Positions 34,559-43,901 of a DNA stretch of 64,000 nucleotides are shown one piece after another. This stretch comes from Streptomyces mutabilis. GTDB lineage: Bacteria > Actinomycetota > Actinomycetes > Streptomycetales > Streptomycetaceae. How positions within the stretch are numbered: position 1 is the first letter of the stretch; each line of letters starts with the position of its first letter. The translations under genes were made by a program, and so were the position numbers. A model generated the notes under the pieces. The model was not told where the DNA came from, made no database searches, and saw nothing but the letters and a program-made list of their open reading frames with translations. The stretch spans positions 48,617 to 112,616 of the forward strand of contig NZ_BMTT01000019.1 of the NCBI RefSeq assembly GCF_014649815.1, in the 5' to 3' direction.

Positions 34559-34924
34559 CTACTCCCCTTGCCGTTCCCCGTCGCTCAACTGCGGGTCCAG
34601 ATCGTCCCGGAGCAGGCCCCGGGAGCCCGTCTGGCCGGTGCGGTAGGCCGAGCGGGCCACCAGGTGGGAGGCGACCGGGCTGGTGAGGAACTGGAAGAAG
34701 ACGATAAGCGCGAGGGTGCCCAGATCGATGCCGTGGCGCAGCCGCAGCGCCACCCCGACGAGGACGAGGAGCATCCCCAGGGTCTGCGGTTTGGTGGCGG
34801 CGTGGCTGCGGGAGAGCACGTCGGGGAAGCGGAGCATCCCGATCACACCCAGCAGGCACTGAAGGCAGCCGAGCAGCAGGAGGACGGCCCCCACCAGGTC
34901 GGCGGCCTCACCCCAGGCGTTCAC
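34559..34924 (-). CDS. mrpG: Na+/H+ antiporter subunit G
   Basis: 121 aa, three membrane helices. GAVLLLLGCLQCLLGVIGMLRFPDVLSRSHAATKPQTLGMLLVLVG is the MrpG/MnhG signature (RFPD..R.HA). GTG start overlaps the mrpF stop by 4 bp. Last gene of the Mrp operon. Subunit of the membrane complex that exchanges cytoplasmic Na+ for H+. Confidence 0.95.
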   Translation of the reverse strand: MNAWGEAADLVGAVLLLLGCLQCLLGVIGMLRFPDVLSRSHAATKPQTLGMLLVLVGVALRLRHGIDLGTLALIVFFQFLTSPVASHLVARSAYRTGQTGSRGLLRDDLDPQLSDGERQGE

Positions 34925-35238
34925 CGGTGGTCCTGCGTGCCGTCCGCCCGCGCCGAGGGCCGGTCGCGTACGGCGATGAACCGGGCGATGCCCACCGAGC
35001 CCGTGAAGCCGAGGAAGGCGAGCACCAGCAGCACGGGGAAGTAGAAGGAGTCGCCGTCGTGAGCGGCCTTGACGGCGATGCCGGCGATGATGAGCGCCGC
35101 CGCCACGTCCAGGGCGACCGCGCGGTCCAGCATCGAGGGCCCGTACCAGATGCGGTACAGCAGCAGGGCGCCGGCGACGAGGATCATCGCCAGCGACGCG
35201 ACGAGCATGGCCCCTTCGACGTTGTGCAGGGTGGTCAC
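34921..35238 (-). CDS. mrpF: Na+/H+ antiporter subunit F
   Basis: 105 aa, three membrane helices. LYRIWYGPSMLDRAVALDVAAALIIAGIAVKAA contains the family RxxxGPxxxDRxxAxD motif. GTG start overlaps the mrpE stop by 4 bp, and its stop overlaps the mrpG start. Confidence 0.95.
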   Translation of the reverse strand: MTTLHNVEGAMLVASLAMILVAGALLLYRIWYGPSMLDRAVALDVAAALIIAGIAVKAAHDGDSFYFPVLLVLAFLGFTGSVGIARFIAVRDRPSARADGTQDHR

Positions 35239-35834
35239 GGGGAGGGGTTCCCTTCCGGTACGGGACGGGTGACGTGGGCGATGTCCTCGGCGGTGCCGAA
35301 GGCGCGGGCGACGAGTTCCTCCATGCGCCACACCGACCGCTGGGCGCTCTCGATCTCGCCGGGGTCGTCGGCGTCGAGGACGTGCAGGAACACGGTCGCC
35401 GTCGACCGGCGCACCTCGATCACCGAGCCGCCGGGGACGTTGGAGACGGCGACGGCGGTGGCCGTGAGCATGAGGTCGCTGCGCACCCGCAGCGGAACGG
35501 CGACGACCGCGGCGTGGTAGAGGCCCCGGGCGAAGATCTGCCGGGTGACCTCGACGCTGGAGGAGAACATGTCGTACAGCAGGTAGGCCGCCAGCCGCAG
35601 GATGCCCAGCGGGCGCAGTCGCAGGCCGAGGTCGACGGCGGGCAGCGGGAAGGCGAGGCACAGGCTCACCGCGACGACGACGCCGTTGACGAGGTTGGCC
35701 CAGGAGAGGGTGCCCCACAGCAGGATCCAGATGACCGTGAGCCAGGCGATGAGCGGCAGGTCGAGGACGCGTCTGCCGCCGCCGATACGGAACGACCAGC
35801 TGTAGGGGGAACGGTCGCGGTAGAGGTTGCTCAT
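35235..35834 (-). CDS. mrpE: Na+/H+ antiporter subunit E
   Basis: 199 aa. N-terminal helices (LIAWLTVIWILLWGTLSWANLVNGVVVAVSLCL), then a cytoplasmic domain with SNVPGGSVIEVRRSTATVFLHVLDA, the MrpE pattern. Slightly longer than many MrpE proteins at the C-terminus. ATG overlaps the mrpD stop. Confidence 0.93.
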   Translation of the reverse strand: MSNLYRDRSPYSWSFRIGGGRRVLDLPLIAWLTVIWILLWGTLSWANLVNGVVVAVSLCLAFPLPAVDLGLRLRPLGILRLAAYLLYDMFSSSVEVTRQIFARGLYHAAVVAVPLRVRSDLMLTATAVAVSNVPGGSVIEVRRSTATVFLHVLDADDPGEIESAQRSVWRMEELVARAFGTAEDIAHVTRPVPEGNPSP

Positions 35835-37489
35835 CGGCCGAGCACCGCCTCGATGTAGGGGGTACGGGCGAGGAGTTCGGCGGCGGCCGCGTCGGTGAAG
35901 CTGGTGAGGGGGCCGCTGAGCACGGTGTAGAGCAGGCCGAGGGCGACGGCGGCGCCGGTCGCCGCCAGCATCGGCCAGGGCAGCCGCTTGGTGGTGGTGA
36001 TGGACTGTCCCAGGAAGCCGGCGGAGACCACGGCGCCCGCCGGTACCGGCAGGCCGCTCCCGGAGCCGGTCGCCCCGCCGTCCTCGTCGTCGCCGGACTC
36101 GTCGCCCGGCTCATCGCCCGGCTCGTCGCCGGCGGACTCCAGCACGACGCCCTCGCCCTCGGTCCCCGGCGGCGCGTCGCGCCAGAACGCGAGGTTCCAG
36201 ACCTTCGCCATCACGTAGAGGGTGAGCAGGCTGGTGGCGGCGGACCCGGCGACCAGCGCCCAGGCCCAGCCACCGCCGTTGTCGACGCCCGCCCGCATCA
36301 GGCCGAGCTTGCCGATGAACCCGGACAGCGGCGGGATGCCCGCCAGGTTCATGGCGGGCACGAAGAACAGCGCGGAGAGCACTGGCGCGGTCTTCGCCAG
36401 GCCGCCGAGGCGGGTGAGTTCCGTGGTGCCGTCGCGCCGTTCGATGAGCCCTGCGACGAGGAAGAGCGTGGTCTGCACGGTGATGTGGTGGGCAACGTAC
36501 ACGATCGCCCCGCCGATCGAGCCGCGCCCCGCGAGCGCGATGCCGAAGACCATGTAGCCGATGTGGCTGATGAGGGTGAAGGACAGCACCCGCTTCAGGT
36601 CGGTCTGGGCGACCGCGCCGAGGATGCCGACGACCATGGAGGCGAGCGCGGCGAGCATCAGCACGTCGCCGAGGCGGTGGCCGGGGAAGAGCAGGGTCTG
36701 GGTGCGCAGCATCGAGTACACGCCGACCTTGGTCAGCAGGCCGGCGAAGACCGCGGTGACCGGCGCGGGCGCGGTCGGGTAGGAGTCGGGCAGCCAGGCG
36801 GCGAGGGGGAACACCGCCGCCTTGATCGCGAAGACCGTCAGCAGCATGGCCTCCAACAGGGTGCGCACCCCGAGCGGGACTTCCTGCAGCCGCCCCGCGA
36901 GCTGGGCGAAGTTCACGGTCCCCGCCACCGAATACGTCATGGCGATCGCGACGAGGAACAGCACCGAGGAGAACAGCGAGATGATCACGTACGTCGATCC
37001 GGCCCGGATACGGGTCACGGTGCCGCCGATGGTGAGCAGGACGAAGCTCGCGACGAGCATGATCTCGAAGCCGACGTAGAGGTTGACGAGGTCTCCGGCC
37101 AGGAAGGTGCAGGAGACGCCGGCCACGAGGATGAGGTAGGCGGGGTGGAAGACGCCGACCGGCGTCTGGTCGTCCCGGTCGGCCATGCCCTGGCCCAGCG
37201 AGTACAGGTTGACGAGCAGGGTGACGGCGCTGGACACGGTGAGCATCAGACCCGCGAGCCGGTCGGCGACGAGGGTGATGCCGATCGGCGGTGCGAAGTC
37301 GCCGAGGTGCACGCTTAGCGGGCCGTGCCGGTCGGCGGCCACCATGAGGAGCACGGACAGCACGAGGACCGCGCCGAGCACGGCGAGCGTGATGAAGCGC
37401 TGGAACCGCTGGATCCTGGGGCCGATGGCGAGCTTCAGGCCCGTGACGCACAGGGGCAGCAGGACGGGGAGGGGGACGAGCGCGTTCAC
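35831..37489 (-). CDS. mrpD: Na+/H+ antiporter subunit D
   Basis: 552 aa, about 14 membrane helices of the proton-pumping ND5/ND4/MrpA-D family (LYVGFEIMLVASFVLLTIGG, AIKAAVFPLAAWLPDSYPTAPAPVTAVFAGLLTKVGVYS, HIGYMVFG). The conserved Glu in YVGFEIML and Lys in FAIKAAVFP are present. Odd: a cytoplasmic loop near 440-470 carries an acidic repeat (GDEPGDEPGDESGDDEDGG). GTG start at 37489 overlaps the mrpC stop by 4 bp; upstream in-frame codons are inside mrpC. Confidence 0.94.
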   Translation of the reverse strand: MNALVPLPVLLPLCVTGLKLAIGPRIQRFQRFITLAVLGAVLVLSVLLMVAADRHGPLSVHLGDFAPPIGITLVADRLAGLMLTVSSAVTLLVNLYSLGQGMADRDDQTPVGVFHPAYLILVAGVSCTFLAGDLVNLYVGFEIMLVASFVLLTIGGTVTRIRAGSTYVIISLFSSVLFLVAIAMTYSVAGTVNFAQLAGRLQEVPLGVRTLLEAMLLTVFAIKAAVFPLAAWLPDSYPTAPAPVTAVFAGLLTKVGVYSMLRTQTLLFPGHRLGDVLMLAALASMVVGILGAVAQTDLKRVLSFTLISHIGYMVFGIALAGRGSIGGAIVYVAHHITVQTTLFLVAGLIERRDGTTELTRLGGLAKTAPVLSALFFVPAMNLAGIPPLSGFIGKLGLMRAGVDNGGGWAWALVAGSAATSLLTLYVMAKVWNLAFWRDAPPGTEGEGVVLESAGDEPGDEPGDESGDDEDGGATGSGSGLPVPAGAVVSAGFLGQSITTTKRLPWPMLAATGAAVALGLLYTVLSGPLTSFTDAAAAELLARTPYIEAVLGR

Positions 37490-38247
37490 CTGGTTCCTTC
37501 CGTGCCGGCGCCCTCGGGGTCGTCGGGCTGGTCGGGCGACGGGTGGCAGGAGTCCTCGCCGGGGTGGGAGTCGGGCTCGCGGCCGGACTCCTCGGGGTCG
37601 TTGGAGGGCCCCGCGACGCGCGCCGGAGCCGGTCCCGGGCGACCCGCCGCGTCGGTCGAGCCCAGTTCCAGTCCCTCGCGGTAGTCCTGGGGATCGGCGC
37701 CGAGGACGTCGTTCCAGAGGCTCCCGGAGACGTCGTTGGCGCGGGCCTGGTAGGCGCGTTCCTCGCGGACCCGCCGGCGCAGCCGTCTGCGTGCGGCGCG
37801 GTAGCGGGCGCTCAGTTCGGGGTCGGTGCCGTGCTCGGCGCGCGCCTCGCGGTAGCGGTCCCGCAGTTCGCCACGCCGGTCGAGGAACTCCGCGCGCAGG
37901 GCCACCAGCCGGTCCTCGGTGTCGTCGCTGATCTCGTCGGTCCCGGTGACCTGGTGGCTGCGGTAGGCCATGGCGAGCAGGAACGCGGTGGTGGCGAGGG
38001 TGATGACGATCGCGGTGAGGGCGATGGCCTGGGGCAGCGGGTCGGTGACGCGGTTGCGGATGACCTTCGCGTAGAGCAGCGGCGCGTCGCCCGCGCTGCC
38101 CGTCGAGGCGAGGACCAGCAGGTTGACGCCGTTGCCGAGGACGACCGCGCCGAGCAGGATCCGCGTCAGGGACCGGGTCAGCAGCAGGCTGGCACCGACG
38201 GCGCTGAGGACGGCGGCGGCCACCAGGAGGGCGAGGCTCACGGTCAT
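37486..38247 (-). CDS. mrpC: Na+/H+ antiporter subunit C with long C-terminal extension
   Basis: 253 aa, about twice the usual 110-125 aa. Residues 1-100 are the three-helix NuoK-like MrpC core (LLTRSLTRILLGAVVLGNGVNLLVLA, DPLPQAIALTAIVITLATTAFLLAM). Residues 100-180 are highly charged and probably helical or coiled (RAEFLDRRGELRDRYREAR, RRRLRRRVREERAYQARAND), and the last 70 are Pro/Asp/Glu-rich. The extension follows actinomycete codon use, so it looks genuine. ATG overlaps the mrpA stop. Confidence 0.92.
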   Translation of the reverse strand: MTVSLALLVAAAVLSAVGASLLLTRSLTRILLGAVVLGNGVNLLVLASTGSAGDAPLLYAKVIRNRVTDPLPQAIALTAIVITLATTAFLLAMAYRSHQVTGTDEISDDTEDRLVALRAEFLDRRGELRDRYREARAEHGTDPELSARYRAARRRLRRRVREERAYQARANDVSGSLWNDVLGADPQDYREGLELGSTDAAGRPGPAPARVAGPSNDPEESGREPDSHPGEDSCHPSPDQPDDPEGAGTEGTR

Positions 38248-41159
38248 GCGGGACCCGCCTCACCGTGCCGGCCGCGCCGGTCGGCGGCCCGTTCGATCTG
38301 CCGGTCGATGCGTGCGCCGAGCGCCCGCAGGATGTCGAGGACCACGCCGAGCACGAGGAGGTAGACGCCGCAGTCGAAGAGGACGGCGGTGGACATGTGG
38401 GCGTCGCCCCACACGGGCAGGTGGCCGTGCCAGGTCCAGCCGTGCAGCACGGTGCCCTCGGCGAGGCCGCCCAGCGCGACCCCCGTGGACAGGAACAGGC
38501 CGAGCCCGGTGAACACGCCCGATTTGAAGGGCACGGCGTCGGCGAGTTCGTGCCGCCCGCCCGCGAGGTAGCGGGCGATGAAGGCGACGCCGGCGGTCAG
38601 GCCGGCGACGAAGCCGCCGCCCGGCAGGTTCTCCGCGCACATCAGCAGGTAGACGGAGAGGACGAGGATGGGGTGGAAGATGAGGTTCGCGACCACTTCC
38701 AGGACGACGGACCGGCGTTCGGGCGCGAGTGTAGAACTGGCCGCGAGCCAGGTCCGCTCCGGCGCGCCCTCGTCGCCGCTGGGCAGGCCCGCGAGTTCGT
38801 ACGGGTTCGCCCGCCAGGCGGTGCGCAGGCCGGCGTGCGGGGGGTCCCCGGGCAGCGGTAGCACCGGCTGCTCGGCGGTGTCGGTACGGCGGTGCAGGTA
38901 GATGAGACTGGTGACGCCGATCGCGGCGGCGGCGAGCACCGCGGACTCCCCCATCGTGTCCCAGGCCCGCAGGTCGACGAGGATCGTCGCGACGACGTCC
39001 TTCAGGCCGTGGTGGGCGGTCTCCTCGACCATTGCCGCCCCGGCGCTGTCGGCCCGGCGGTGCCCCGCCATGATCCAGACGACGAAGGCGACGGCGGCGC
39101 CGCCGGCGAGCGCCACCGGCATCCGCAGCGCGCGCCGCCGCCGGCTGTAGTTCTCCTCGAAGTGCACCGGCATCCGGCGCAGCACGAGTACGAAGACGAT
39201 CATCGAAACGGTCTCCACGCAGAACTGCGTCAACGCGAGGTCGGGCGCGCCCTGCGCCACGAAGAGCAGCGCGGTGCCGTACCCGGTGAGACCGGCGAAC
39301 ACGACGGCCTTCATCCGGCGTCGCACGCTCAGGCACAGCAGGGCGGCCGCGCAGGTCAGCAGCGCGATGCCGGCCTGGGCCGGGTGGTCCCACAGCCGGG
39401 GGGCGGGTACCGAGGTCCACGGTTCGTCCGCGATCAGGACGGCGACCTGCCCGGCGAGGACCACGCTCATGGTCGTCACCAGGTACACCGAAAGGGAGCC
39501 GCGCTGCACGAAACCGGTGCACTGCAGGGCGGTGCGCTCCAGTGCGAGCAGCAGCTGCCCGAAGTTCCGGTCGGCGGAGCGCCAGGCGAGGAGCCGGCCT
39601 ACCCGCTGGACGGGGCACGCGGCGAGGAAGAGCAGCACTCCGCCCGTCCAGGCCGCGCAGGACAGGCCGAGGGCGAGGCCCGCCCCGTGCCACAGCGCCA
39701 GGCGGTAGGGGTGTGCGGGTACGGGGAACTGCGCGGCGTAGGTGCCGAGGAGCCCTTGGAGCCAGGGCGTGCCGGGGCCGAGGACGAGGCAGGCCAGGGC
39801 GAGCACGGCGGGCGGCGCGAGGAAGGCCGGCGGGACGGCGTGGGCCTCCGTGTCGGGGGTGCCGGGCTTGCGGGCGAAGGCGCCCCACAGGTAGCGCAGG
39901 GTGTAGGCGGTGGTCAGGGCCGAGCCGACGACGATCATGGCGAGCGCGCAGCGGTCGGCGGTGTTCCCGTCCAGGAGGGACTGGAAGGCGGCTTCCTTGG
40001 CGGTGAAGCCGAGCAGTGGTGGCACCGCGGCCATGGACAGTCCGGCGACCGAGGCCACGGCGCACACGGCGGGCAGCCGGCGCCCGAGCCCGGAGAGTCT
40101 GCGCAGGTCGCGGGTACCGGTGGCGTGGTCGATGATCCCGGTGACCAGGAAGAGCGGGGCCTTGAACAGGGCATGCCCGAGGATCATGGCGGTGGCGGCG
40201 AGGCCCGTGTCGTGGCGGCCCGCGCCGGCGAGGACGGTGAGGAAGCCGAGCTGGCTGACGGTGCCGTACGCGAGGACGAGTTTCAGGTCGTTGAGGCGCA
40301 GCGCCCGCCAGCCGCCCATCAGCATCGTCGCGGAGCCCAGGACGAGCAGCAGCGGCCGCCAGGGCGTGACCTCCGCGAAGGCGGGGGCGAGCCGGGCGAT
40401 GAGGTAGACGCCGGCCTTGACCATGGCGGCGGCGTGCAGGTAGGCGCTGACCGGGGTGGGGGCGGCCATGGCGTTGGGCAGCCACAGGCTGAACGGCCAG
40501 ATCGCGGACTTGGAGAGGGCGCCGACGAGGATCAGCACGACCGCCGTGGACAGCGCCGTGGACGCGGGCGGGGGGTCGGCGAGGATCGCCGAGATCCGGT
40601 AGGTGCCGGCCTCGTGCCCCAGGACCAGGAAGCCGACGAGCATGGTCAGTCCGCCGAGGGTGGTGACCGTCAGGGCCTGCAGGGCGCTGCGCCGGTTCCG
40701 TTTGTGGTCGCTGGTCTGGCCGATCAGCAGGTAGGAGAAGACGGTCGTCAGTTCCCAGAAGATGTACAGCAGGATGAGATCGTCGGCGAGGACCAGGCCC
40801 AGCATCGCCCCGGCGAAGGCGAGGAGGTTCCCGGCGAACCTGCCCAGTTGCCGCGACCGGTCGTCGAAGTACGAGGCGCAGTAGACCAGGACGAGGGTGC
40901 CCACGCCCGCGGCGAGCAGCACCATGAGTTCGGCCAGGGCGTCCAGCCGCAGCGCCCAGTCCACGCGGTAGGCGGGCAGCCAGATCCACTCGACGGTGTC
41001 GGCGCCGCCCGCCGCCGTCGTGCTCCACCGGGTGGCCGCCCAGACGGCGGCCCCCGCGGGCGGCAGGGCCAGCGCGAGGAACGCACGGGTTCCGCACCGC
41101 CTCACCAGCGGCGCGGCGAACAGCGCGAGCGCGAAGTGGCAGAGGACGAGCGCGGACAC
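38244..41159 (-). CDS. mrpA: Na+/H+ antiporter subunit A, fused with MrpB
   Basis: 971 aa. The N-terminal 600 residues are the ND5-like pumping domain (YIFWELTTVFSYLLIG, GALSKSAIWPFSLWLPNAMAAPTPVSAYLHAAAMVKAGVYLIARL). A DUF4040-like part (ALLFVAQGAPDLALTQFCVETVSMIVFVLVLRRMP) follows, then an MrpB domain (NLIFHPILVLSVYLLMCAENLPGGGFVAGLTAGVAFIARYLAGG). So MrpB is not a separate gene. GTG start with no clear ribosome-binding site; a TATATC box 8 bp upstream suggests a leaderless message. First gene of the six-gene operon. Confidence 0.94.
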   Translation of the reverse strand: MSALVLCHFALALFAAPLVRRCGTRAFLALALPPAGAAVWAATRWSTTAAGGADTVEWIWLPAYRVDWALRLDALAELMVLLAAGVGTLVLVYCASYFDDRSRQLGRFAGNLLAFAGAMLGLVLADDLILLYIFWELTTVFSYLLIGQTSDHKRNRRSALQALTVTTLGGLTMLVGFLVLGHEAGTYRISAILADPPPASTALSTAVVLILVGALSKSAIWPFSLWLPNAMAAPTPVSAYLHAAAMVKAGVYLIARLAPAFAEVTPWRPLLLVLGSATMLMGGWRALRLNDLKLVLAYGTVSQLGFLTVLAGAGRHDTGLAATAMILGHALFKAPLFLVTGIIDHATGTRDLRRLSGLGRRLPAVCAVASVAGLSMAAVPPLLGFTAKEAAFQSLLDGNTADRCALAMIVVGSALTTAYTLRYLWGAFARKPGTPDTEAHAVPPAFLAPPAVLALACLVLGPGTPWLQGLLGTYAAQFPVPAHPYRLALWHGAGLALGLSCAAWTGGVLLFLAACPVQRVGRLLAWRSADRNFGQLLLALERTALQCTGFVQRGSLSVYLVTTMSVVLAGQVAVLIADEPWTSVPAPRLWDHPAQAGIALLTCAAALLCLSVRRRMKAVVFAGLTGYGTALLFVAQGAPDLALTQFCVETVSMIVFVLVLRRMPVHFEENYSRRRRALRMPVALAGGAAVAFVVWIMAGHRRADSAGAAMVEETAHHGLKDVVATILVDLRAWDTMGESAVLAAAAIGVTSLIYLHRRTDTAEQPVLPLPGDPPHAGLRTAWRANPYELAGLPSGDEGAPERTWLAASSTLAPERRSVVLEVVANLIFHPILVLSVYLLMCAENLPGGGFVAGLTAGVAFIARYLAGGRHELADAVPFKSGVFTGLGLFLSTGVALGGLAEGTVLHGWTWHGHLPVWGDAHMSTAVLFDCGVYLLVLGVVLDILRALGARIDRQIERAADRRGRHGEAGPA

Positions 41160-41167
41160 CCGACAGT

Positions 41168-41173
41168 GATATA
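41168..41173 (-). promoter_or_regulatory. Probable -10 box of the mrp operon
   Basis: TATATC on the minus strand, 8 bp before the mrpA GTG, in the only AT-rich stretch between the tRNA terminator and the gene. Its spacing would put the transcription start at or next to the GTG. Confidence 0.5.
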
Positions 41174-41218
41174 TCGGGCATCTCGCCTGACCGCCCAGGC
41201 ACGCCGCAGGGAGAACAA

Positions 41219-41258
41219 TCGAGGGGCGGTTTCGGATCTCTCCGAAACCGCCCCTCGA
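41219..41258 (-). terminator. Strong hairpin after tRNA-Pro and before mrpA
   Basis: 17-bp perfect stem (TCGAGGGGCGGTTTCGG and its complement) around ATCTCT. It lies 18 bp after the tRNA 3' end on the minus strand and separates the tRNA from the mrp promoter. Confidence 0.85.
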
Positions 41259-41275
41259 TCAAGGACTGTCTCCAG

Positions 41276-41349
<74 letters not shown>

Positions 41350-41480
41350 TTACCCGCCTGACCTGGGGTTTCCCCCGGCCGAACGTGCAGGAAAACCATA
41401 CCGCACTCGGGCCGGTGGTCGCGCATCGCTTTCCGGGGCCCGCCCGGGGCCCTCTACGACCCACCAATGTGAACGTCCGG

Positions 41481-42806
41481 TCAGCGCTTCTCCGCGCGGG
41501 ACGGCTCCGGCGCCGCCGCCGTCCGCCCCGAGGCCGACGCGGCGACGTCGACCCGCACCAGTCTGCGTACCGCCGGTATCAGGAGCAGGGCGGCGCACAC
41601 GCCGAAGCTCGTCACGCCGGCGACGAGGAGCACGTGGTCGGCGCCGAGGGCCGAGGCGGCGGGACCGGCGAGGGCCTGGCCGACGGGCATCATCGCCAGC
41701 GACCCCGCCACGTCGTAGGCGTGGATGCGGTTCAGTACGCCCGGTGGGACCTGGGTCTGCACGCTGGTCGCCCACATCACGCCCCAGAAGGACATCCCGG
41801 CCCCGGCAACGGCGGCGCCGGTCGCCACGGCCGGTACGCCGAGCCCGGCACCGACGCTCATGGGGAACGCGGCGAAGCCGACCAGGGCGATCGCCCCGGC
41901 GCGGAGCATGCGGCGAGGGCGCAGCCGCAGCGCGAAGAGCCCGCCGACGACGGTGCCGGCGCCCAGGGCGGAGTTGACCAGGCCGTAGGCGCGCGGGCCG
42001 TGTTCCCCCACCACCTCGGTCGCCACCAAGGGGACGGTCGGGCCCCAGACGGCGATCATGTAGAGGCACCAGACGGCGATGACGCCCCACAGCCACTGAC
42101 GGGAGCGGAACTCCCGCCAACCCTCGACCAGGTCGGCACGGAACGCCTTGGGGCCACGGCCGGCCACGGTGCGGCTGCCCGGCGCGAGCGGGGGCAGCCG
42201 GAGCAGCAGCAGGCACAGGGCGCTGACCGCGTACGTGGTGGCGTGGGCGGCGAATACACCGCCCGGCGAGGCGAAGCCGACCAGGAGGCCGGCGACGGCG
42301 GGGCCGGCCAATTGGGCGGCGGACTCGGCGACGCGTATCGCGCCGTTGGCGCCCTGGATGTCGGAGGCGAGCCGGGGCACGGTGCTGGCGACGCCCGGCT
42401 GGAAGACGGCGCCCGCGACCCCGTTGACGAACCCGATGGCGCAGATCTGCCACAGCACGACGTGCCCGGAGAAGAAGAGCACGGCGGCCAGGGCCTGGGT
42501 GCCGAGCCGCACCAGGTCGGCACCGATCATCAGCTTGCGGGTGCTGAAGCGGTCGGCGAGGACTCCACCGAAGACGACCAGGCCGGCGAAGGCGGCGGCG
42601 GTCGCGGCCATGGCGAGGCCGACCGCGCCCGCCCCGTACCCGTGCTGGAGCAGGCCCGCGGCGAGCGCGACCGGCAGCATGGTGTCCCCGAGCCGGGCGA
42701 TCGCCCGGGCGGTGAAGAACAGCGCGAAGTCCCGCGACCAGACGGCCCGCGCCTTCTCGGCACGTGCCGTCCCCTCCTGCCCGGTCCGCGACGACGCCCC
42801 GGCCAT
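41481..42806 (-). CDS. MFS transporter, MdtG/enterobactin-exporter-like
   Basis: 441 aa, twelve membrane segments. FALFFTARAIARLGDTMLPVALAAGLL at the start, GGVLADRFSTRKLMIGADLVRLGTQ (motif A) and QPGVASTVPRLA match MFS_3/EntS-type efflux proteins. GAGGAGGGTGCGGG precedes the ATG at 42806. It stands alone, with the tRNA on its 3' side and a 162-bp gap upstream that holds the promoter. Substrate unknown. Confidence 0.9.
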   Translation of the reverse strand: MAGASSRTGQEGTARAEKARAVWSRDFALFFTARAIARLGDTMLPVALAAGLLQHGYGAGAVGLAMAATAAAFAGLVVFGGVLADRFSTRKLMIGADLVRLGTQALAAVLFFSGHVVLWQICAIGFVNGVAGAVFQPGVASTVPRLASDIQGANGAIRVAESAAQLAGPAVAGLLVGFASPGGVFAAHATTYAVSALCLLLLRLPPLAPGSRTVAGRGPKAFRADLVEGWREFRSRQWLWGVIAVWCLYMIAVWGPTVPLVATEVVGEHGPRAYGLVNSALGAGTVVGGLFALRLRPRRMLRAGAIALVGFAAFPMSVGAGLGVPAVATGAAVAGAGMSFWGVMWATSVQTQVPPGVLNRIHAYDVAGSLAMMPVGQALAGPAASALGADHVLLVAGVTSFGVCAALLLIPAVRRLVRVDVAASASGRTAAAPEPSRAEKR

Positions 42807-42968
42807 CCCGCACCCTCCTCCCCCGGCCGCTCCCGCCGCCCCCCGTCCCGTGCGCCCCCTGCTCACCCCGCGCGTCGTACTCCTGGCAGCCGGAGCCCCC
42901 CTCCGGCCCCGGCTGCCACGCACGTCCCCGGATCATGCCACGGGGCACTGACAACGCCCGAGGGATTT

Positions 42969-43337
42969 TCAGCCCCCGGACCCCCCGGACGGCAGCCCCA
43001 GCCGAGGATGGGCCTCCAGCAGCCGGGGCGGGGCCGCCTGGCGCCAGGAGTCGGCGAGGATGTCGCGCAGCTCGTCCTCGCCCTCCAGTGCCGCGAGGCG
43101 GACCCGCACCCAGGCGAACTGCGCCTCGTGGCCCGCGATCCAGAACTTCTCCGGCTCGGCCAGCACGAGTTCGTCGCGCTCCTCCTTGGGGCAGCGCACC
43201 GCGATGGAGGTCTCGTCCTCGGGCAGCGTGGCGAACATCTTCCCCGCCACCCGGAACGTGGGCATGCTCCAGGCGATCTTTTCCGTCGTGTCCGGCAGGG
43301 ACAGGGCGATACTGCGTACGTCTTCTGCGTCCGGCAT
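42969..43337 (-). CDS. MmcQ/YjbR family DNA-binding-fold protein
   Basis: 122 aa. VRSIALSLPDTTEKIAWSMPTFRVAGKMFATLPEDETSIAVRCPKEERDEL and WVRVRLAALEGEDELRDILADSWRQAAPPRL match the MmcQ/YjbR family (CyaY-like fold). Biological role unknown. The ATG at 43337 is chosen over one 10 codons upstream by homology. Confidence 0.88.
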   Translation of the reverse strand: MPDAEDVRSIALSLPDTTEKIAWSMPTFRVAGKMFATLPEDETSIAVRCPKEERDELVLAEPEKFWIAGHEAQFAWVRVRLAALEGEDELRDILADSWRQAAPPRLLEAHPRLGLPSGGSGG

Positions 43338-43367
43338 GTCAGGCACCGTAGCCGCCGCCACTGACAA

Positions 43368-43901
43368 TCACCCGGCGTCGGCGAGGGCTCCGACCCGCTT
43401 GAAGTAGAGCGTCGTGGGCCGCAGTTCGCCGCCCGGGTCGGCGGCGTAGTCGGGGATCGTCCCGGCCCGGGTCCACCCGGCGGAGCGGTAGAGGTGTTCG
43501 GCGGGGCTGCCCGTCTCCGTGTCGAGGTGGAGGAGGGTGATGCCGGCCGCCGCGGCGGCCTCCTCGGCGGTGGCCAGGAGCCCCCGGCCCAGTCCTCGGC
43601 CACGTGTCTCCCGGGCGACCATCAGCTTGACCAGCTCGGCACGATGGCGGCTGTTGGGTTTGTCCGGCAGGGCCAGGCTCACGGTCCCGGTCACCCGCTC
43701 CCCCTCCCGCGCGACCCACACGGCGAGCCGGCCTGCGGCCACTTCGGCGACCCGGCCGCGCCACCAGGCGACGGCCTGCGCGTGACCCAGCGGTGCGAGG
43801 AAGCCGACGGACGCCCCGCTCTCGACGGTGTCGGACAGCAGGCCGGCCAACCGGTCCAGCCGTGCCGTCAGTCCCTGCTCGTCGACGCGGTCCACGATCA
43901 C
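43368..43901 (-). CDS. GNAT family N-acetyltransferase
   Basis: 177 aa. GNAT core with ELVKLMVARETRGRGLGRGLLATAEEAAAAAGITLLHLDTETGSPAEHLYRSAGWTRAGTIPDYA: the acetyl-CoA pyrophosphate loop is R-x-x-G-x-G. GTG start overlaps the stop of the XRE gene by 4 bp, so the pair is translated together. The XRE-cupin/GNAT pair may form a small autoregulated resistance or modification unit. Acceptor unknown. Confidence 0.9.
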   Translation of the reverse strand: MIVDRVDEQGLTARLDRLAGLLSDTVESGASVGFLAPLGHAQAVAWWRGRVAEVAAGRLAVWVAREGERVTGTVSLALPDKPNSRHRAELVKLMVARETRGRGLGRGLLATAEEAAAAAGITLLHLDTETGSPAEHLYRSAGWTRAGTIPDYAADPGGELRPTTLYFKRVGALADAG

